DNA from: Smallanthus sonchifolius
Lineage: Eukaryota; Streptophyta; Magnoliopsida; Asterales; Asteraceae
Reading direction: 5' to 3'
Length of the DNA stretch: 64,000 nucleotides
NCBI GenBank assembly: GCA_023525975.1
Contig: CM042021.1
Span: forward strand, 110,033,501 to 110,097,500
The translations under genes and the position numbers were made by a program. Below, piece by piece: positions 21,411 through 33,630 of this stretch. Positions within the stretch are counted from its first letter, which is position 1, and each line of letters opens with the position of its first letter. Below the pieces are notes generated by a model, which saw nothing but the letters and a program-made list of their open reading frames with translations, searched no databases and was not told the origin of the DNA.

Positions 21411-24180
21411 CGTCACACCCTGATCCACAACGGTTTATCCAGGGGTCGTGACTGTCAAGGATCATCGGTCCTGGTTATTTAGAACGACCTCTAAATGGTT
21501 TTCAAAAAAGTCATTCCATTTGAACATCATTCAAAATAATAAAGTTAAACAGAGAATGAAAAATGCGGAAGAAAGTAAATTGTTCTAAAAATACAGAAGC
21601 GAAATGTCTTTAAGTTCCCATAAACATAAGCTTCTAAATAAAATATGCATGCGACTCTAGATGTGCAAATCCTAGTCCTTGTGCAAATGATTAACGACTT
21701 GAGATAAACATGCTTAAACGAGTCAACAATATGTTGGAGAGTTCACAGGTTTGAAAGTAATAGTAAAACAGTGTAACAATCTGTATATCTACTCATGATT
21801 AGATTGTTAATCAGACAATATACAATAATATGATAAGCAAATCACTAAAACCGAAGCTCAACGAAAATGATGCAGAAACTTGCATTTCTTGCCTCTTACA
21901 TGCCAAGCACGCGTTTGATTAGGTCAATTATGCACCCGTTAGACCTCCGGTCAAAGTTAGCGCGACTAACCCGGGCGGGGGTTGTTAAATCCAATAGTAC
22001 TATTCATAAATTACCTCGCTGTGAAATATAATTAACGGTTCGATTGTGAGAGGACTTTATGTGCGAAAACGCACCCACTTATATATCAAAGTAAAATCAA
22101 GTAGTGAAATCATACGACTATGTAAATAGAAATTTGAGCATGTATCTCCCCCAAAGGAAAAGTAAGTAAAATGGGGTTGTGATACTCACCTGAGAATGCG
22201 GTGAGTATAGAGTGCAATGCAAACATAAGACTTCTAGCAAAATCCCGACAAAATCGACCTACTCGAGCCCTAGGAACATTAAGGCTATAAGGTCTACGAA
22301 ATGTAATTTTGGTTTGTGAAACCATGATCATCCAAACGACTCAATGTTAAAATATGACATTGATGTTTTGAAAAGGTTTGACCAAGTGTGACACGATGAC
22401 CCGTTGGTGATATGTTAAAGGTTGTGAATATATATTTATGGTAACACATATATAAGAACATCAGGACATGATGAACATACTCAAGTAATCACATATATTC
22501 ATGTCATATAACTAGTGAATACATAACACATACACATCATGTATTAGGGTTTCATGTAATGAAATCGATTCAAGTAATATGTACCAAATATTTGTTCTAA
22601 ACATCTAGTAATATCATGTAAAGCATACTAGAACATTCAAAGATAATTTAAGACTTGAAACCCGGTTTTTTAAACATAAAAGTTTCCTTATTTGAAAAGT
22701 TAGGGTTTTGATACCAAAATAGCAACATTGAACAACTAGAAAATAACTCATGGAATTAACATATTCAAATACTACTAACATAGCCTAACTCATCAATAAC
22801 ACATATAGAGCAAACATGTGGTTTTTATTCCAATAAAGTTCCCTTTACAGTAAGGTATCCCAAAACAAATCAAAACAAAGTTTCCAACTACTTATTATCA
22901 TGTCAATCACTTAACCAAGTACTAATAACACCATTAAACTCATGTTTAACATCCATAGAACACAAACACAACTTTGCATCAAATAAAGTTTCCTTTTATG
23001 GAAACTTTCCATATGACAAGATACAAGGGTTTAACATCTAACAAGTACATATATCTCCTTTTTAGATATAGCTAAGGCATTAAATCATGTCAAATCAAAT
23101 TATAACTCAAGAACACAAAATCTAAACCAATAAAATTTCTATTTATAGAAACGTGTAAAAATGATGCAACAAAAAGATTTAAATAACAAATCTCATATTT
23201 GTCATCTATTCTATAACTATTATAACCATACCACTCATCAAAGATCTCAATTAACCATTTCTACAACAATGGACACAACAAAGTTTCCTTAAATAGAAAC
23301 GTCATATAAAGACAACAAATGAACAACTTCTCCGATCAATATGTACCAAAAATGTAGTAAAACACTTTATATTGCAAAATCAATGTTTAGACTTAGTTTA
23401 AAGACTCAAAACAAAACTTTTGGTTTGATGGTTGGTTCACACAACCATATGAACGAAAATGAAAAGAAAACATGGGTAAAAACTAACAAAATCAAGATAT
23501 GTTGGATAAAAGATGGAGTTTTCTTGCTTGAACACCTTGGATTCACCTTAGAAGACCTTGAAAACTCTTAGAAATGGATGAAATAATTTTGAATGGTGGT
23601 GGTGGCTAGTAAAAGTGGTGGCTGAATTTAGAGATGGATGGGAGGGTTTTAGGGTTAGGTTTTGGTAGGCTTACACTTAAGGTGTATTTATAGGGGTGGT
23701 ACTAGGGTTTTGTTTATAAAAATGGAGTTTTTATAAAAGAATTAGGCTTTTAAAATAAAAATAACTTAAAAATCTGAAATATTATGTTTATAATATAAAA
23801 ATATCAAATTTATAAAATCTCATTTGAATTTATCGGTACATATCGCGTATCCGGTAGACTGCGTTAAAAATGAAAGGTTCTCTAAAAATTCCCAAACAAT
23901 TAATCTAAGCATGAAATATTAAATCACAGTATTACATGTAATTTATACACACCAAATATATGTCAAAGTATTAGTTTCATAATTCACCAACGTTCGTGCG
24001 ATAGGACGCGTGTGTGATCCGGTAATTCTCCGAATTACCGATACGTGAATTGAAATGAAGTGAACGGACTTTGCTATGTATGATATGTACTTAATTACTC
24101 TATAATTAAGTATGATGCATGTATATCTATGCGTAATCATGTAAGAGTCAGGTATGGATATTGACCTGAATTTGCTGGCA
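21411..24180 (-). repeat. 5' LTR of element I
   Basis: The 2.77-kb LTR runs on the minus strand from TGCCAGCAAATTC (24180) to GGGTGTGACG (21411, terminal CA mutated to CG). Both ends match the ends of solo LTR K. It contains the AGTTAGCGCGACTAAC motif and no gene. The ORFs at 22110-22331, 23341-23571 and 23943-24305 are chance frames in LTR DNA. Confidence 0.75.
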
Positions 24181-25236
24181 CTTAAACGACTTAAGTGATA
24201 CTTGTCCTTCAACTTTAACTGTAGACCCGACCTAAGTAACTCAGGAATCGCGGTTATACCTTCAACCAAAACCGTAGGGCCGGATGCAAGGTAATTCACT
24301 AACACCGGGGGTTCAGATAGATCAGTTGAAGTGTTACAATTTAGGGTGGCGCAGAAATATCGATTTAATATTGAGATTTATTTAATGTTTTAAAATTACC
24401 GATTAGGGTCAAAAATATTTTGGACGACGAGAAGCATGATTCAAGTCGTGCAATTTTAGTAAACCGATTATACTAATTTTAGTTTGTGAAACGCCTTTCA
24501 ACCTCGACACGATCCAATTTTTGAATACCTTATTTAATCTAAATTGGTCGTTTATCGTGAACTATATATTTTAAACTAATCAACTCTTTTAATTAATTTA
24601 AAATTGTTTTAAATAAAACTCTTAAATTTAAAACTTGCTTTACTAAATAAAACACGCTTTTATTTAGTAACCTTTCCGAGAAAAATAAACAATTTAATTA
24701 TATCGTCGTTTTAAAATCGTGTCAAAAGTTTTATAAAAATTTTGCGGTTTAATTATTATCTTAAATAATTATATCACAACCATAAAAAAATAAAATAAAA
24801 CACATGAACCGAGCAACTAGAATAATTGTCCGGTTTCGTTCGAGTCATCAAAAGAGAACCGAACTGGTCTAAGGGATAACAAAATCAACAAATCTGCTAT
24901 CTCCTACTTAGTCCAAGGTCTCCATCTTTAATCCTCTCATTGTCCGTCTTAGTTTTCAAGTCTTTGTCTCTTTAGGATTACAATATTTATTTACAAATAC
25001 AATAAAAATAAATTAAATAAATAAACCTAACTATTACAACGGTTCCAAATAACCCATAAAAATACAAAGAATAACCAAACAAAATAAACATCACCACCAC
25101 AAGTCTCTAGTGCTCGATTCAATCAACACAATTACAGCAAACGAAAAAGACTCAATCTTTTGTCAAACAAAAATTATAACAAATAAAACAATAGATCAAT
25201 ATATAAAAATTAATATGTCTAAACGGGCGTAAAGGT
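24181..25236 (-). other. Leader of copia element M1
   Basis: Aligns by eye with the leader of M2 (about 37600-38620): shared blocks include TTAAGTGATA, CACAATTTAGGGTGGC-like text, GTCGTGCAATTTTAGTAAA and CGAGTCATCAAA. No ORF is supported. It is cut on its left by the LTR of element I. Confidence 0.7.
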
Positions 25237-25249
25237 GGCTCTGACACCA
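25237..25249 (-). other. Primer-binding site of M1
   Basis: Complement TGGTGTCAGAGCC is the initiator-Met site with one change (A to G) relative to TGGTATCAGAGCC in M2. It lies four bases from the LTR. Confidence 0.8.
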
Positions 25250-25253
25250 CTAT

Positions 25254-26070
25254 TGAGAATCATCGTACCAGTTTTAAATTTTAAAACAAATAATATTTAA
25301 AACACTTTTAAATAAATAAATCAGATTTAATCAGCGGAAGCAATTTTAGTACGATATCAGATCAGATCTGGATCACGGTCAGTGATCCGATTACACGCGT
25401 ATAAACAATAAAATAAAACGTAACCATAGGGTTTTCTAGGATTATATCTTCGACGACACACTGAATCAGAAACACCTTCGTTCAACGATTGTCTCGCTAG
25501 AAGACATGATCACGAAAATCTGCAAACAACGAGGACCGTCTCATGGAACACGCGGGTACCGGCGATGTCAGGTGGTGACAGCGGAGGAAGGCCGACGACT
25601 CAAGGCGGCTTACGGTGGCAGTGGTGGTGTTCGGCGATGGAACTTGCAACGGGAGGGGGCGCCGATTTGGGTTGGGAGAGATTAGGGATGAGGGTTTGAT
25701 TATAATGGTATATTTATAGTCTAATTATTTACATACTACTCCCCCAAGTATTTACCATTAATCCCTTGTAATTAACATTTAATAACAATTAATCCATAAA
25801 GTGTACTGATAACAATTAATCAGTAAAAACCAGATCTTTTAATGTTTAACACTTAATCATTAAATCTCTCAGCGTATAATTATTTCTCTAAATAATTAAT
25901 CACTGAATAAATATTTCGCTAAATATTTATTTGCCGTTTAATAATTCGTGAAATATAATATTTAACAATTAAGTATTATTTATTTGCTCTTTGCCCAAAG
26001 TATAACTCTTTGGATCGTACCTCGTTAGTAACGTTGACTTAATTGACGATCGGACATCATATATCCAACA
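25254..26070 (-). repeat. LTR of copia element M1
   Basis: An 817-bp LTR reading TGTTGGATATATGATGTCCG at its 5' end (26070) and ending at the primer site (25254). It is homologous to the M2 LTR (38638-39493). Unusually it has internal copia sequence on both sides: leader on the left and an RNase H end on the right. Confidence 0.8.
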
Positions 26071-26691
26071 TGGTTAAACTATTCTTGTTATCATCTCTAA
26101 TTCAAAGTGGTCTAAACAAACTAATCTTGGGCGTGGCCACGTGTATTACACCCGTTCGAATCAACAAGGGCGCCAGAATGTCCAACTCCTAATCAAAGGA
26201 GAACATAATTCCTTTGGCCACATACAACTCCCACTTAACTTCATATTTATTCCCAATCATACCTTTATTACTGCCTTTCACGAAACAACGTTAGATATGG
26301 TCAAAGAACAAACTTTAGTCGAAGGACCGATAGATCTAACCATATTCAACACTTCTTAAGACATTGATTTATGAAGATAGTTTTGAAACGAGTTACGTCC
26401 AACATTCATTCTCTAATAAATATATGTTAATATGGTCTCCAACTCTTTGGATTTTCATTCCAAATGAACCAACCATCTGATTCACAATAGTCTTACATTC
26501 AGATTGATTACCATGAATATGATCGACTACGGACATTTAGAATATAATATTCAAGGACTCTAAAATGAATAAAATATCGAACATAGAAACATCTATTTAT
26601 ACTGCATTTAACCATTAAATCAAAATAAAATACCAATGTAACCATATTTTTCGAAAGCACCAATTACTAAATTATAGATCAAACCCACTAT

Positions 26692-27124
26692 CTAGCAAAT
26701 ATAAGGCCTATCATATCAGCATGCTCCTCATGTTTAGCTTGAAGCATAGGCTTAGTGAACGGGTCCGCTAGATTCTGATCTGTGTGAACTTTGTTTAATA
26801 CAATGTCTCCCCGTTCCAATATATCTCTAATATAATGAAATCTCCTGAGTGTGTGATTCGTGTTGTGGTGTGATCTTGGTTCCTATGTTTGAACTATGAC
26901 ACCAGTATTGTCACACGGTATCTCGATTGGTTTCTAAATGCTAGGCATTACCCCGAGATCAGCAATAAACTTCTTCATCCAAGCAGCCTCCTTCTGAAGC
27001 GGCAATGTATTCTAACTCGGTGGTCGATTGAGCAAAAACTCTCTCCTTGGTACTCTTCCAAGTAATTGCACCACCGTTCAGAACAAACACATATCCCGTC
27101 ATAGATCGAGAATCATCTCGAGTT
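26692..27124 (-). pseudogene. pol: Copia RNase H, C-terminal end of pol
   Basis: The minus strand encodes the end of a Ty1/copia polyprotein: DDSRSMTGYVFVLNGGAI, TWKSTKERVFAQSTTELEY and IAASE, then after a frameshift near 26995 the blocks WMKKFIADLG, CDNTG and DPFTKPM, with a stop at 26692-26694. RNase H removes the RNA strand during reverse transcription. The STTELEY block keeps the normal acidic residues, but the frameshift and stop (GVIVQT-stop) kill it. The polypurine tract that should precede the LTR at 26070 is not evident; 26071-26691 is noncoding with a stray ACAACTCCCACTTAA at about 26226 that resembles one. Confidence 0.8.
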
Positions 27125-27400
27125 GTAACATCCGAAATTCCAAGGTTGGAGAAACAAGAACGACAAATAAGACAAAGTCCATTGTTAAAAATGAAAATTT
27201 GGAATTTGATTCTATAACGGACCATCATGAATGGTAACGGTCCGTTACAAGTCGTGAAGGACCGTCACGAGGGATAACGGCCCATTACGGGTTGAGCAAG
27301 GACTTGACCGGGGAATGACACGTGTCTTGTGTCATGACGGACCGTCACGATTGGTAACGGTCTGTTACGAGTCATGACAGACCGTCATAAGAGATAACGG
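27125..27400 (+). repeat. Element O: start of a gypsy LTR, cut by J
   Basis: Begins TGTAACATCCGAAATTCC right after the copia RNase H remnant and runs until J inserts at 27401. It carries a dense palindrome cluster (27215-27400). Confidence 0.6.
27215..27400. repeat. CGGACCG-centred palindrome cluster in O
   Basis: GTAACGGTCCGTTAC at 27234-27248 is a perfect palindrome with 7-bp arms. Relatives are CGTGAAGGACCGTCACG (about 27255), ATGACGGACCGTCA (about 27335) and GTAACGGTCTGTTAC (about 27353). The core CGG-N-CCG is constant while the outer arm bases change in pairs. Confidence 0.85.
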
Positions 27401-28692
27401 TGTAACACCTTGAAAATTCTCAAGTAATAATAGTGCTAAAAGTGTAAAAAGTTGAAGTTCAGGGGTTGAATTGCAAGTTTCCTCAAAGATGGAGGACTAA
27501 AAATGAAAAATCTAGAAACTAGGATGGTAGCAGACCGCTACCCTGGTCCTGACGATCCGCTACGTGGAGAGGAAGGAAACCACCGGGTTTTGAAACATGT
27601 ACTGTGACTCGCAAGAAGAATTTGGCGTGTGTCACTGGTGGCAGACCGATAGCCAAAACCTTAACGATCAGCCCCTTGTGTAACGTTCCGTTACGGGTCC
27701 GTATTCAACCTATAAATAGAAAGCCAATGTCAATCACTTTTGCACAACATCCACACACCATACCTTTACACACACACATACACACACACACACACACACT
27801 CTCAAGCCCTGATATACAGAATCCCAAGTTCCCGGTCCGCTTCTGAAAGTCCGGTTTCTCGTAATTCATCCACAAATTGTCATAGATAGTACCGAGTTAA
27901 GGTTTCTAAATACGCTAGAGTTTTATCATGCAAACCTAAGATAGGGGTATTGATTATGATAATGTTGGATATGATCTAGGGTATACTCGATGTGTTAATC
28001 TTTGTAGTAATTCAGAAGGAAGTGATGTTGAGGTGAGTTCCTCTAAATTGTACTTGATATAAAATGTTTTTAAATGATTTTATCAAAACGAGTCAGATCC
28101 CCATTAGAATTCCATGTATATATACCCGTGAATAGCGCTTATTACGGTCGAGTTGGGATGGGACTGACGGGTGAGACTGATCCTCTCGTTATGGCTGGAC
28201 TTGTTTCCGGTAGCCAGGGAGTTGCTAGTATATATATAATAAAAGCTCAGAGTCCTTGTGTGGCTACTGGGTGGGGATTGGGATGGATGGTCGTTTGAAA
28301 TTATGGATATGACTATGAAAACATGGTTTCGTTTATGAACTCACCAGCTTTATGCTGATCCAAATATTTTCAAAAGTTTTTTAGCACAGGTGACCGCTAT
28401 GCTAGAGGCTTATAGTCTGGCATTCCAGGTGGTGTACAGATGCGAGATGTTGATAACTAGGATTGACTGAGGGTGGGTTCTTGTAGGACCGTAAGGTATG
28501 GGTTGATGGCATGTTCTTGGAACTATAAGTCCAGTATTGTAGGTTCATGTTGGGAACCATGTTTTGAATACCAGTCAATTTTAGTTTGTAAAACAATGCT
28601 ATGTTTATAATAAAAGTTTGTGGTTTATTCTTCCACTATGTGTTTTGGTATCAACGTCACTGTAACCAGTATATGGGAACTAGGGTGTGACA
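27401..28692 (+). repeat. 5' LTR of element J
   Basis: Starts TGTAACACCTTGAAAATTC and ends CTAGGGTGTGACA, immediately followed by the primer site. It contains damaged copies of the GTAGCGG-CCGCTAC palindrome (27530-27695), a TATA box, and a CA-rich microsatellite (27768-27800). Relative to the 3' LTR it lacks about 90 bases that hold two of the palindromes. Confidence 0.85.
27711..27719 (+). promoter_or_regulatory. TATA box of the J 5' LTR
   Basis: TATAAATAG, 17 bases after the palindrome-like GTAACGTTCCGTTAC (27680-27694). The same arrangement holds in the 3' LTR (33896-33904). Confidence 0.6.
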
Positions 28693-28695
28693 ATT

Positions 28696-28708
28696 TGGTA
28701 TCAGAGCC
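28696..28708 (+). other. Primer-binding site of element J
   Basis: TGGTATCAGAGCC, complementary to initiator-Met tRNA, three bases after the LTR end. Confidence 0.9.
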
Positions 28709-28958
28709 GTAGTTTAAGGGATTTAGATACTAATAGGAGGTTAGTGTCTAGGCTTAAACTAAAGATCTGAAAATAGTTGGAATGCCCTAGGATAAGCCAT
28801 AGGTTGAGATGTTGACATTCATTATGATATATAACGTGTAATATCAAGAAAACAGATAATTAATTGCATTCTTGGCCAAATGTCTTTAATTTCTGATTTC
28901 TTGGATTATAACCGATTATACAAATTCTGATATCACACATCTGTATATATAGGTATCA

Positions 28959-30110
28959 ATGGCTGGAAGAGGAAGAGGTAGAGAAAGAGGTCGAACTCCT
29001 GTTACTAGGTCTCATAGACAGACTAATAATAATGACACCGATACTAATATTCACCATGAGACAAACGAGAATCCTAATAACACGGAATCTCATGATGAGG
29101 AAGTACTTATGTCTGAAAAACAATTTCAAGAGGTTATGGCCAATGAGGTAACGAAGGCACTACGAACCACGTTACTTGGACTGTTAGATGAAGTCCTTAC
29201 AAGAAGAATGGGTGCTGGAACTACTGGAGTGGGAACCAATAACACTGGAGGCATCAACGAAAATGCTAATCATAGTGTTGTGACAAGAATTGAGAATAAT
29301 GAATGATGCAACTACAAGTCCTTTGGAGGATGCAACCCTAAGTCATTTGACAACAAGAAAAGAGCCGTTGACGATACTCAGTGGATCACGAAGATGAAAG
29401 CTGTTATTAAACTCAGTGAGTGTAGGAGTGATCAGGCAGTCAAGTTTGCTGCTAATTCATTTGGGACCACAACATTAGATTGGTGGGAATCTGTGAAGCA
29501 GGCTAAAGGTGAGCATGCCATTAACAACATGAGATGGAACGGGTTTAAGGAACTAGTTTTGCAATGGTTTTGTGCTCATAATGAACTTGATAAAATTGAG
29601 GAAGAGTTTCAGCGTTTTGAGGCTGGAAATATGACGCATCAAGAATATGCAAAAAAGTTTGATGAGATGTCGAAACTGGTGCCACATCTGGTGACACCTG
29701 AATCTAGAAGAATCAAACGGTTCATTCAAGGTTTACCACAGAAGGTACGCACCTTGGTGAAAACCTTTGCACCTCAGACTATGGATGCATATTTAACATT
29801 TAGTGCCATAATGTATGATGAAGTGGTAACTCAAGAAGCAAAGACAAAGGCTGAGAAAGCAGCAGAAGTAAAACCTGTTGAAATGAAAAGAAAGAATAAG
29901 GAGGTGATGCATAGGTTTAAGCCAATAAATTTTAAGTTCCTTAGGAGAGAGGGAAACAATGGGGTAAGAGGTCCTCAAGAAATAAGATGCAACAAATTCC
30001 AAAAGCGAGGGCATATTGCAACATATTGTCCATCTCTCAAGTGCTATAATAGTAACGAGATGGGACATATATAGAGGAATTGCTCTAAAAAGATTCATCA
30101 GAAGCCTGAA
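28959..30110 (+). pseudogene. gag: Element J Gag
   Basis: Starts MAGRGRGRERGRTP at 28959, runs 115 codons to an in-frame stop (29304-29306), then continues in the same frame with FGGCNPKSFD and a readable retrotransposon gag core (29394-29830: WWESVKQA, FEAGNMTHQEYAKKFDEM, IKRFIQGLP). Near the end are two zinc knuckles, CNKFQKRGHIATYC and CYNSNEMGHI followed by a stop and RNC. Each knuckle has lost one Cys (to Phe and to Ser). Gag would build the particle and bind element RNA. The first stop (TGA) is explained by one C-to-T change of an Arg codon. Confidence 0.85.
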
Positions 30111-30159
30111 GGAGGGGCTAAAGGTCGGGTGTTTGGGATAAGTGATGGAAAAAGGAATG

Positions 30160-30530
30160 CCAATGCCAAAGTAGTGGTTGGTACGTTCCTAGTTAATAAT
30201 ATTTATGCTAAAATACTATTTGACACAAGAGCAAATAGGAGTTTTGTCTTAGATGCCTTTAGTTTATCTTTAGATATGTGACCTACACCACTTGAGCGTG
30301 CTTACGTAGTTGATACGGCGAGTGGAGAACAAATTAGGATAACCGAATCGTATGTGAATTGCAAGATGACTCTAGGCGATGAAAATTTAGTGATTGAATT
30401 AATGCTTTTGAGTATGAGCGAGTATGATTTTATCATTGGAATGGATTGGTTAAACCAATAGCATGCTCAGATCGATTGTGATCAACGGACTGTTAGGATT
30501 TGTAGGCCTAACGGAGAGTCTATATTGATA
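30160..30530 (+). pseudogene. pro: Element J protease
   Basis: Retropepsin-like domain after the knuckles. The active-site triad normally Asp-Thr-Gly reads Asp-Thr-Arg (30222-30230, LFDTRANRSFV), a loss that removes catalysis. The later conserved block YDFIIGMDWL is intact and is followed by a stop (30459-30461). Another stop sits after SLDM. This is protease by position and motifs; it is clearly inactive. Confidence 0.8.
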
Positions 30531-30639
30531 CAATGCGATAGTGATGAAAAAAAGATTGAAACTATTTCTGTATCTAAGGCTAAGAAATATGTGAATGTAG
30601 GAGGTAATGTATTCATAGTTTATTCCTTAGACTCTAAAC

Positions 30640-31560
30640 CCGAATGGCAAATTGCAGACATTCCTGTAATGTGCGATCACCCGGATGTTTTTCCGAAAGA
30701 AATACGACCGATAAATCAAATTTCAGATCGATCTCATACCTGGATCCAAACCTGTAGCAAAGGCACCATATCGTTTAGCACCTTCAGAATTAAAAGAATT
30801 GTTGAAGCTTATCCAATAACTGTTGGACAAAGGCTTTATACATCCAAGCACTTCACCATGGGGAGCACCTGTGTTATTTGTAAAGAAGAAAGACGGAATC
30901 ATGCGTGTGTACATAGATTATCGAGAATTGAACAAACTCACAATAAAGAATAAATATCCATTACCAAGAATAGATGATTTGTCCGATCAGTTGCAAGGAG
31001 CTAATTACTTCTCAAAGATCGATCTTAGATCTGGATATCACCAGTTAAAGGTACAAGAAGAAAATGTACCTAAGACTGCCTTTAGAACCCGATATGGGCA
31101 CTACGAATTCTTGGTTATGTCATTCGGTCTAACGAATGCTACCGCAACATTTTATGGACCTAATGTAATGAGTCTGTAAACCATTCCTTGGCAAATTCGT
31201 TATAGTATTCATAGACGATATCCTTATCTACTTTCGAACTAAAAAGGAACAGGCCAAACATCTAAATAAAGTCTTAGAAACCCTTAGACAAGAGAAGTTG
31301 TACGGAAAGTTTTCCAAATGCGAGTTTTAGAAACAAGAGGTATAATTTCTCGGACATGTCATAAATCAGCAGGGAATCCAAGTAGATCCAACTAAGATCA
31401 AAGCAGTTATGAAGTGGGAAACTCTGAAAACACCGACTAAGGTTCGAAGTTTTCTTGGTTTAGCTGGATACTATCGGAGATTTTTACAAGACTTATCCAA
31501 GATAGCTAATTCATTAACTACCTTAAACCAGAAAGCAGTAAAGTTCGAATGGAGTCAGAA
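30640..31560 (+). pseudogene. pol: Element J reverse transcriptase
   Basis: Covers the whole RT in three frames. The linker DHPDVFPKEI and the block PVAKAPYRLAPSELKELL lead into GFIHPSTSPWGAPVLFVKK, YIDYRELNKLTIKNKYPLPR and YFSKIDLRSGYHQLKV. A frameshift follows near 31170. The catalytic region is then readable as FIDDILIY around 31208-31230 in another frame. The connection block has stops (31327-31329, a Trp codon, and 31342-31344, a Gln codon), followed by SFLGLAGYYRRFLQD (31449-31493). The Asp pair of FIDD is preserved, but shifts and stops prevent a product. Confidence 0.85.
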
Positions 31561-32274
31561 ACAAGAAGAGAGGCATTCAATACCCTTAAGAAGAAACTTA
31601 GCAGTACACCTATCTTAGCATTACCCGAAGGGAACGATGTCTTTGTTATTTACTATGATGCTTCCCGAATTGGTCTGGTTTGCTTGTTGATGCAGAGGGA
31701 CAAGCTGATAGCCTACGTATCACGAGAACTTAAAGTTCATGAAAATAACTATACCACACACGACTTAGAACTTGGTGCCATAGTGTTTGCTCTAAAGATT
31801 TGGACACACTATCTATATGGTACTAAATGTGTGATATATATAGATCATAAAAGTCTCCAACATGTATTCAATCAGAAGGAATTGAATATAAGACAAAGGA
31901 GATGGATGAAACTTATCAATGATTATGATTGTGAGATTAAATACCATCCAGGGAAGGCTAATGTTGTGGCATATGCCTTAAGTCGGAAGGAAAGAATTAA
32001 ACCCATTAAGATAAGAGTCTTAAGACTAGAAATCAAGATAGACTGGATGGATCAGATTAAAGAAATTCAGACCCGAGCACTACAAGACAAAAACATCAAA
32101 CAGGAACGCATGGTTGGCAAAGAGAAACTACTAACCAAAGGAGATGGCGAAATATTAAGATTTGGACATAGAATCTGGATTCCTAAACTCGGAGAAATCC
32201 AATCACAGGTGATGGATGAAGCTCACGAATATATTCGATACATCCTGGAGCGGATAAGATGTACAAGGGTTTGA
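31549..32274 (+). pseudogene. pol: Element J RNase H and start of integrase
   Basis: A 241-codon open stretch: EAFNTLKKKLSSTPILALP, then YYDASRIGLVCLLMQ, where normal proteins have an SDAS-type active site, then LIAYVSRELKVHENNY, HDLELGAIVFALKIW and YIDHKSLQHVFNQKELN. These are the gypsy RNase H blocks. The linker SRKERIKPIKIRVL leads to the integrase start (WIPKLGEIQSQVMDEAHEY). It ends by frameshift at the point where the integrase zinc region should follow. Confidence 0.85.
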
Positions 32275-33461
32275 AAACCCACTACTTGTGACCAAATATG
32301 AAGAGATCAATAGCCTAATACATAGAGAGATGTTTAACTTGTCTTCAAGTTAAGATTAAACATCAGAAACCCGTAGGACAACTGCAACAAATGGAAGTAT
32401 ATGTGTGGAAATGGGATATAATTACAATGGACTTTGTCACAAAATTGCCAAGAACACAAAAAGGGCATGATGCTATTTGGGTTGATGAGAGATTAACCAA
32501 ATCGGCACATTTCAACCACATTAATGAGAATTATTCAATGGATAGGCTATCCAGATTGTATATCAATGAGATTGTGAGCCACCATGGCATACCACTATCT
32601 ATTATCTCTGATAGAGATAGTCGGTTCACATCTAGATCTTGGACTAGTTTCCAGAAAGAGTTGGGAACTCGAATCAACATGAGTACAACATATCACCCTC
32701 AAACCGATGGACAAACTGAAAGAACAATTCAAACCCTAGAAGATATGCTGAGGGCTTGTGCAATTGAATTTGGAGGTAGTTGGGATAACCACCTACTACT
32801 AATAGAGTTTTCCTACAATAACAACTACCATTCAAGCATAAAAGCTGTGCCATTCGAGGCTTTATATGGTCGGTAATGCATACTCCAGTCTGTTGGACAG
32901 AAGTTGGAGATAGTCAATTATCTGGACCAGAAATCTTACAGGTAACAACTAAAAAGATAGTCCAGATTAAACAACGGTTGAAAGCTGCACAAGATAAACA
33001 AAGAAAGTTATGCAGATAGACGCCGAAGACTGTTAGAATTTCAAGTCGGTATTTATGTGATGTTGAAAGTTTCACCTTGAAAAGGTGTTGTACGGTTTAG
33101 AAAACGCAGAAAATTAGGGCCAATGTATATTGGACCTTACAAAATCACTAAAAGAATTGGAGCAGTGGCGTATAAACTAGAATTTCCTGAAGCATTACAA
33201 GGTATTCATAACACGTTCCACGTGTCTTGTTTACGTAAATGCTTAGCACATCCCGATCAGGAAATTACATTAGATGATGCATATTGATGATAAACTTCAG
33301 TTTACAGAATAACCAGTAAGATCTTAGAAACACAAGATCGAAAGCTGAGAAAGAAAACAATACCGATAGTACTAGTACAATGGCAAGGTCGGAAGGGTGC
33401 CGACCAAACTTGGGAATTAACGGAACGAATGAAAGCTAAGTACCATCACTGGTTCAAGTAA
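32275..33461 (+). pseudogene. pol: Element J integrase and C-terminal tail
   Basis: Zinc-binding remnant (CLTCLQVKIKHQKPVGQ) around 32330-32380, then the catalytic core: WDIITMDFVTKLPRTQKG, SHHGIPLSIISDRDSRF, YHPQTDGQTERTIQTLE, and FGGSWDNH. The Asp-Asp-Glu residues lie in TMDF, SDRD and the TER block. A stop and frameshift follow FEALYGR (about 32876). The C-terminal tail with a chromodomain-like ending (VQWQGRKGADQTWELTER, about 33376-33430) is readable in other frames and stops at 33461, just ahead of the polypurine tract. Confidence 0.85.
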
Positions 33462-33489
33462 CATTGAATTTTGAGGAGGGAATTCTTTT

Positions 33490-33505
33490 AAAGGAGGGGA
33501 TGATT
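33490..33505 (+). other. Polypurine tract of element J
   Basis: AAAGGAGGGGATGATT directly precedes the 3' LTR start TGTAACACC. Confidence 0.8.
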
Positions 33506-33630
33506 TGTAACACCTTGAAAATTCTCAAGTAATATAAGTGCTAAAAGTGTAAAAAGTGAAAGTTCGGGGGTTGAATTGCAAGTTCCCCCAAATATGGAGG
33601 ACTAACAATGAAAAATCTGGAAATTAGGAT

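Larger units (their letters stand above)
14013..24180 (-). mobile_element. Element I: minus-strand Ty3/gypsy retrotransposon, interrupted by K
   Basis: Right to left it contains a 5' LTR (24180-21411), a tRNA-iMet-type primer site (21395-21407), gag (21266 to about 19600), two zinc knuckles, the protease/RT junction (19011-18556), a 4148-bp insertion K, and the rest of the RT (14397-14013). RNase H, integrase and an identifiable 3' LTR are missing. The RT style and gag with paired knuckles fit a Tekay/Del-like chromovirus (inference). The right border continues into copia leader sequence, with CTTAA (24181-24185) as a possible target duplication. Confidence 0.75.

Noticed and set aside
26071..26691. 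ORF 26141-26359 as a gene
   Set aside because: Short frame within the 3' untranslated part of a copia remnant, opposite strand, no domain.
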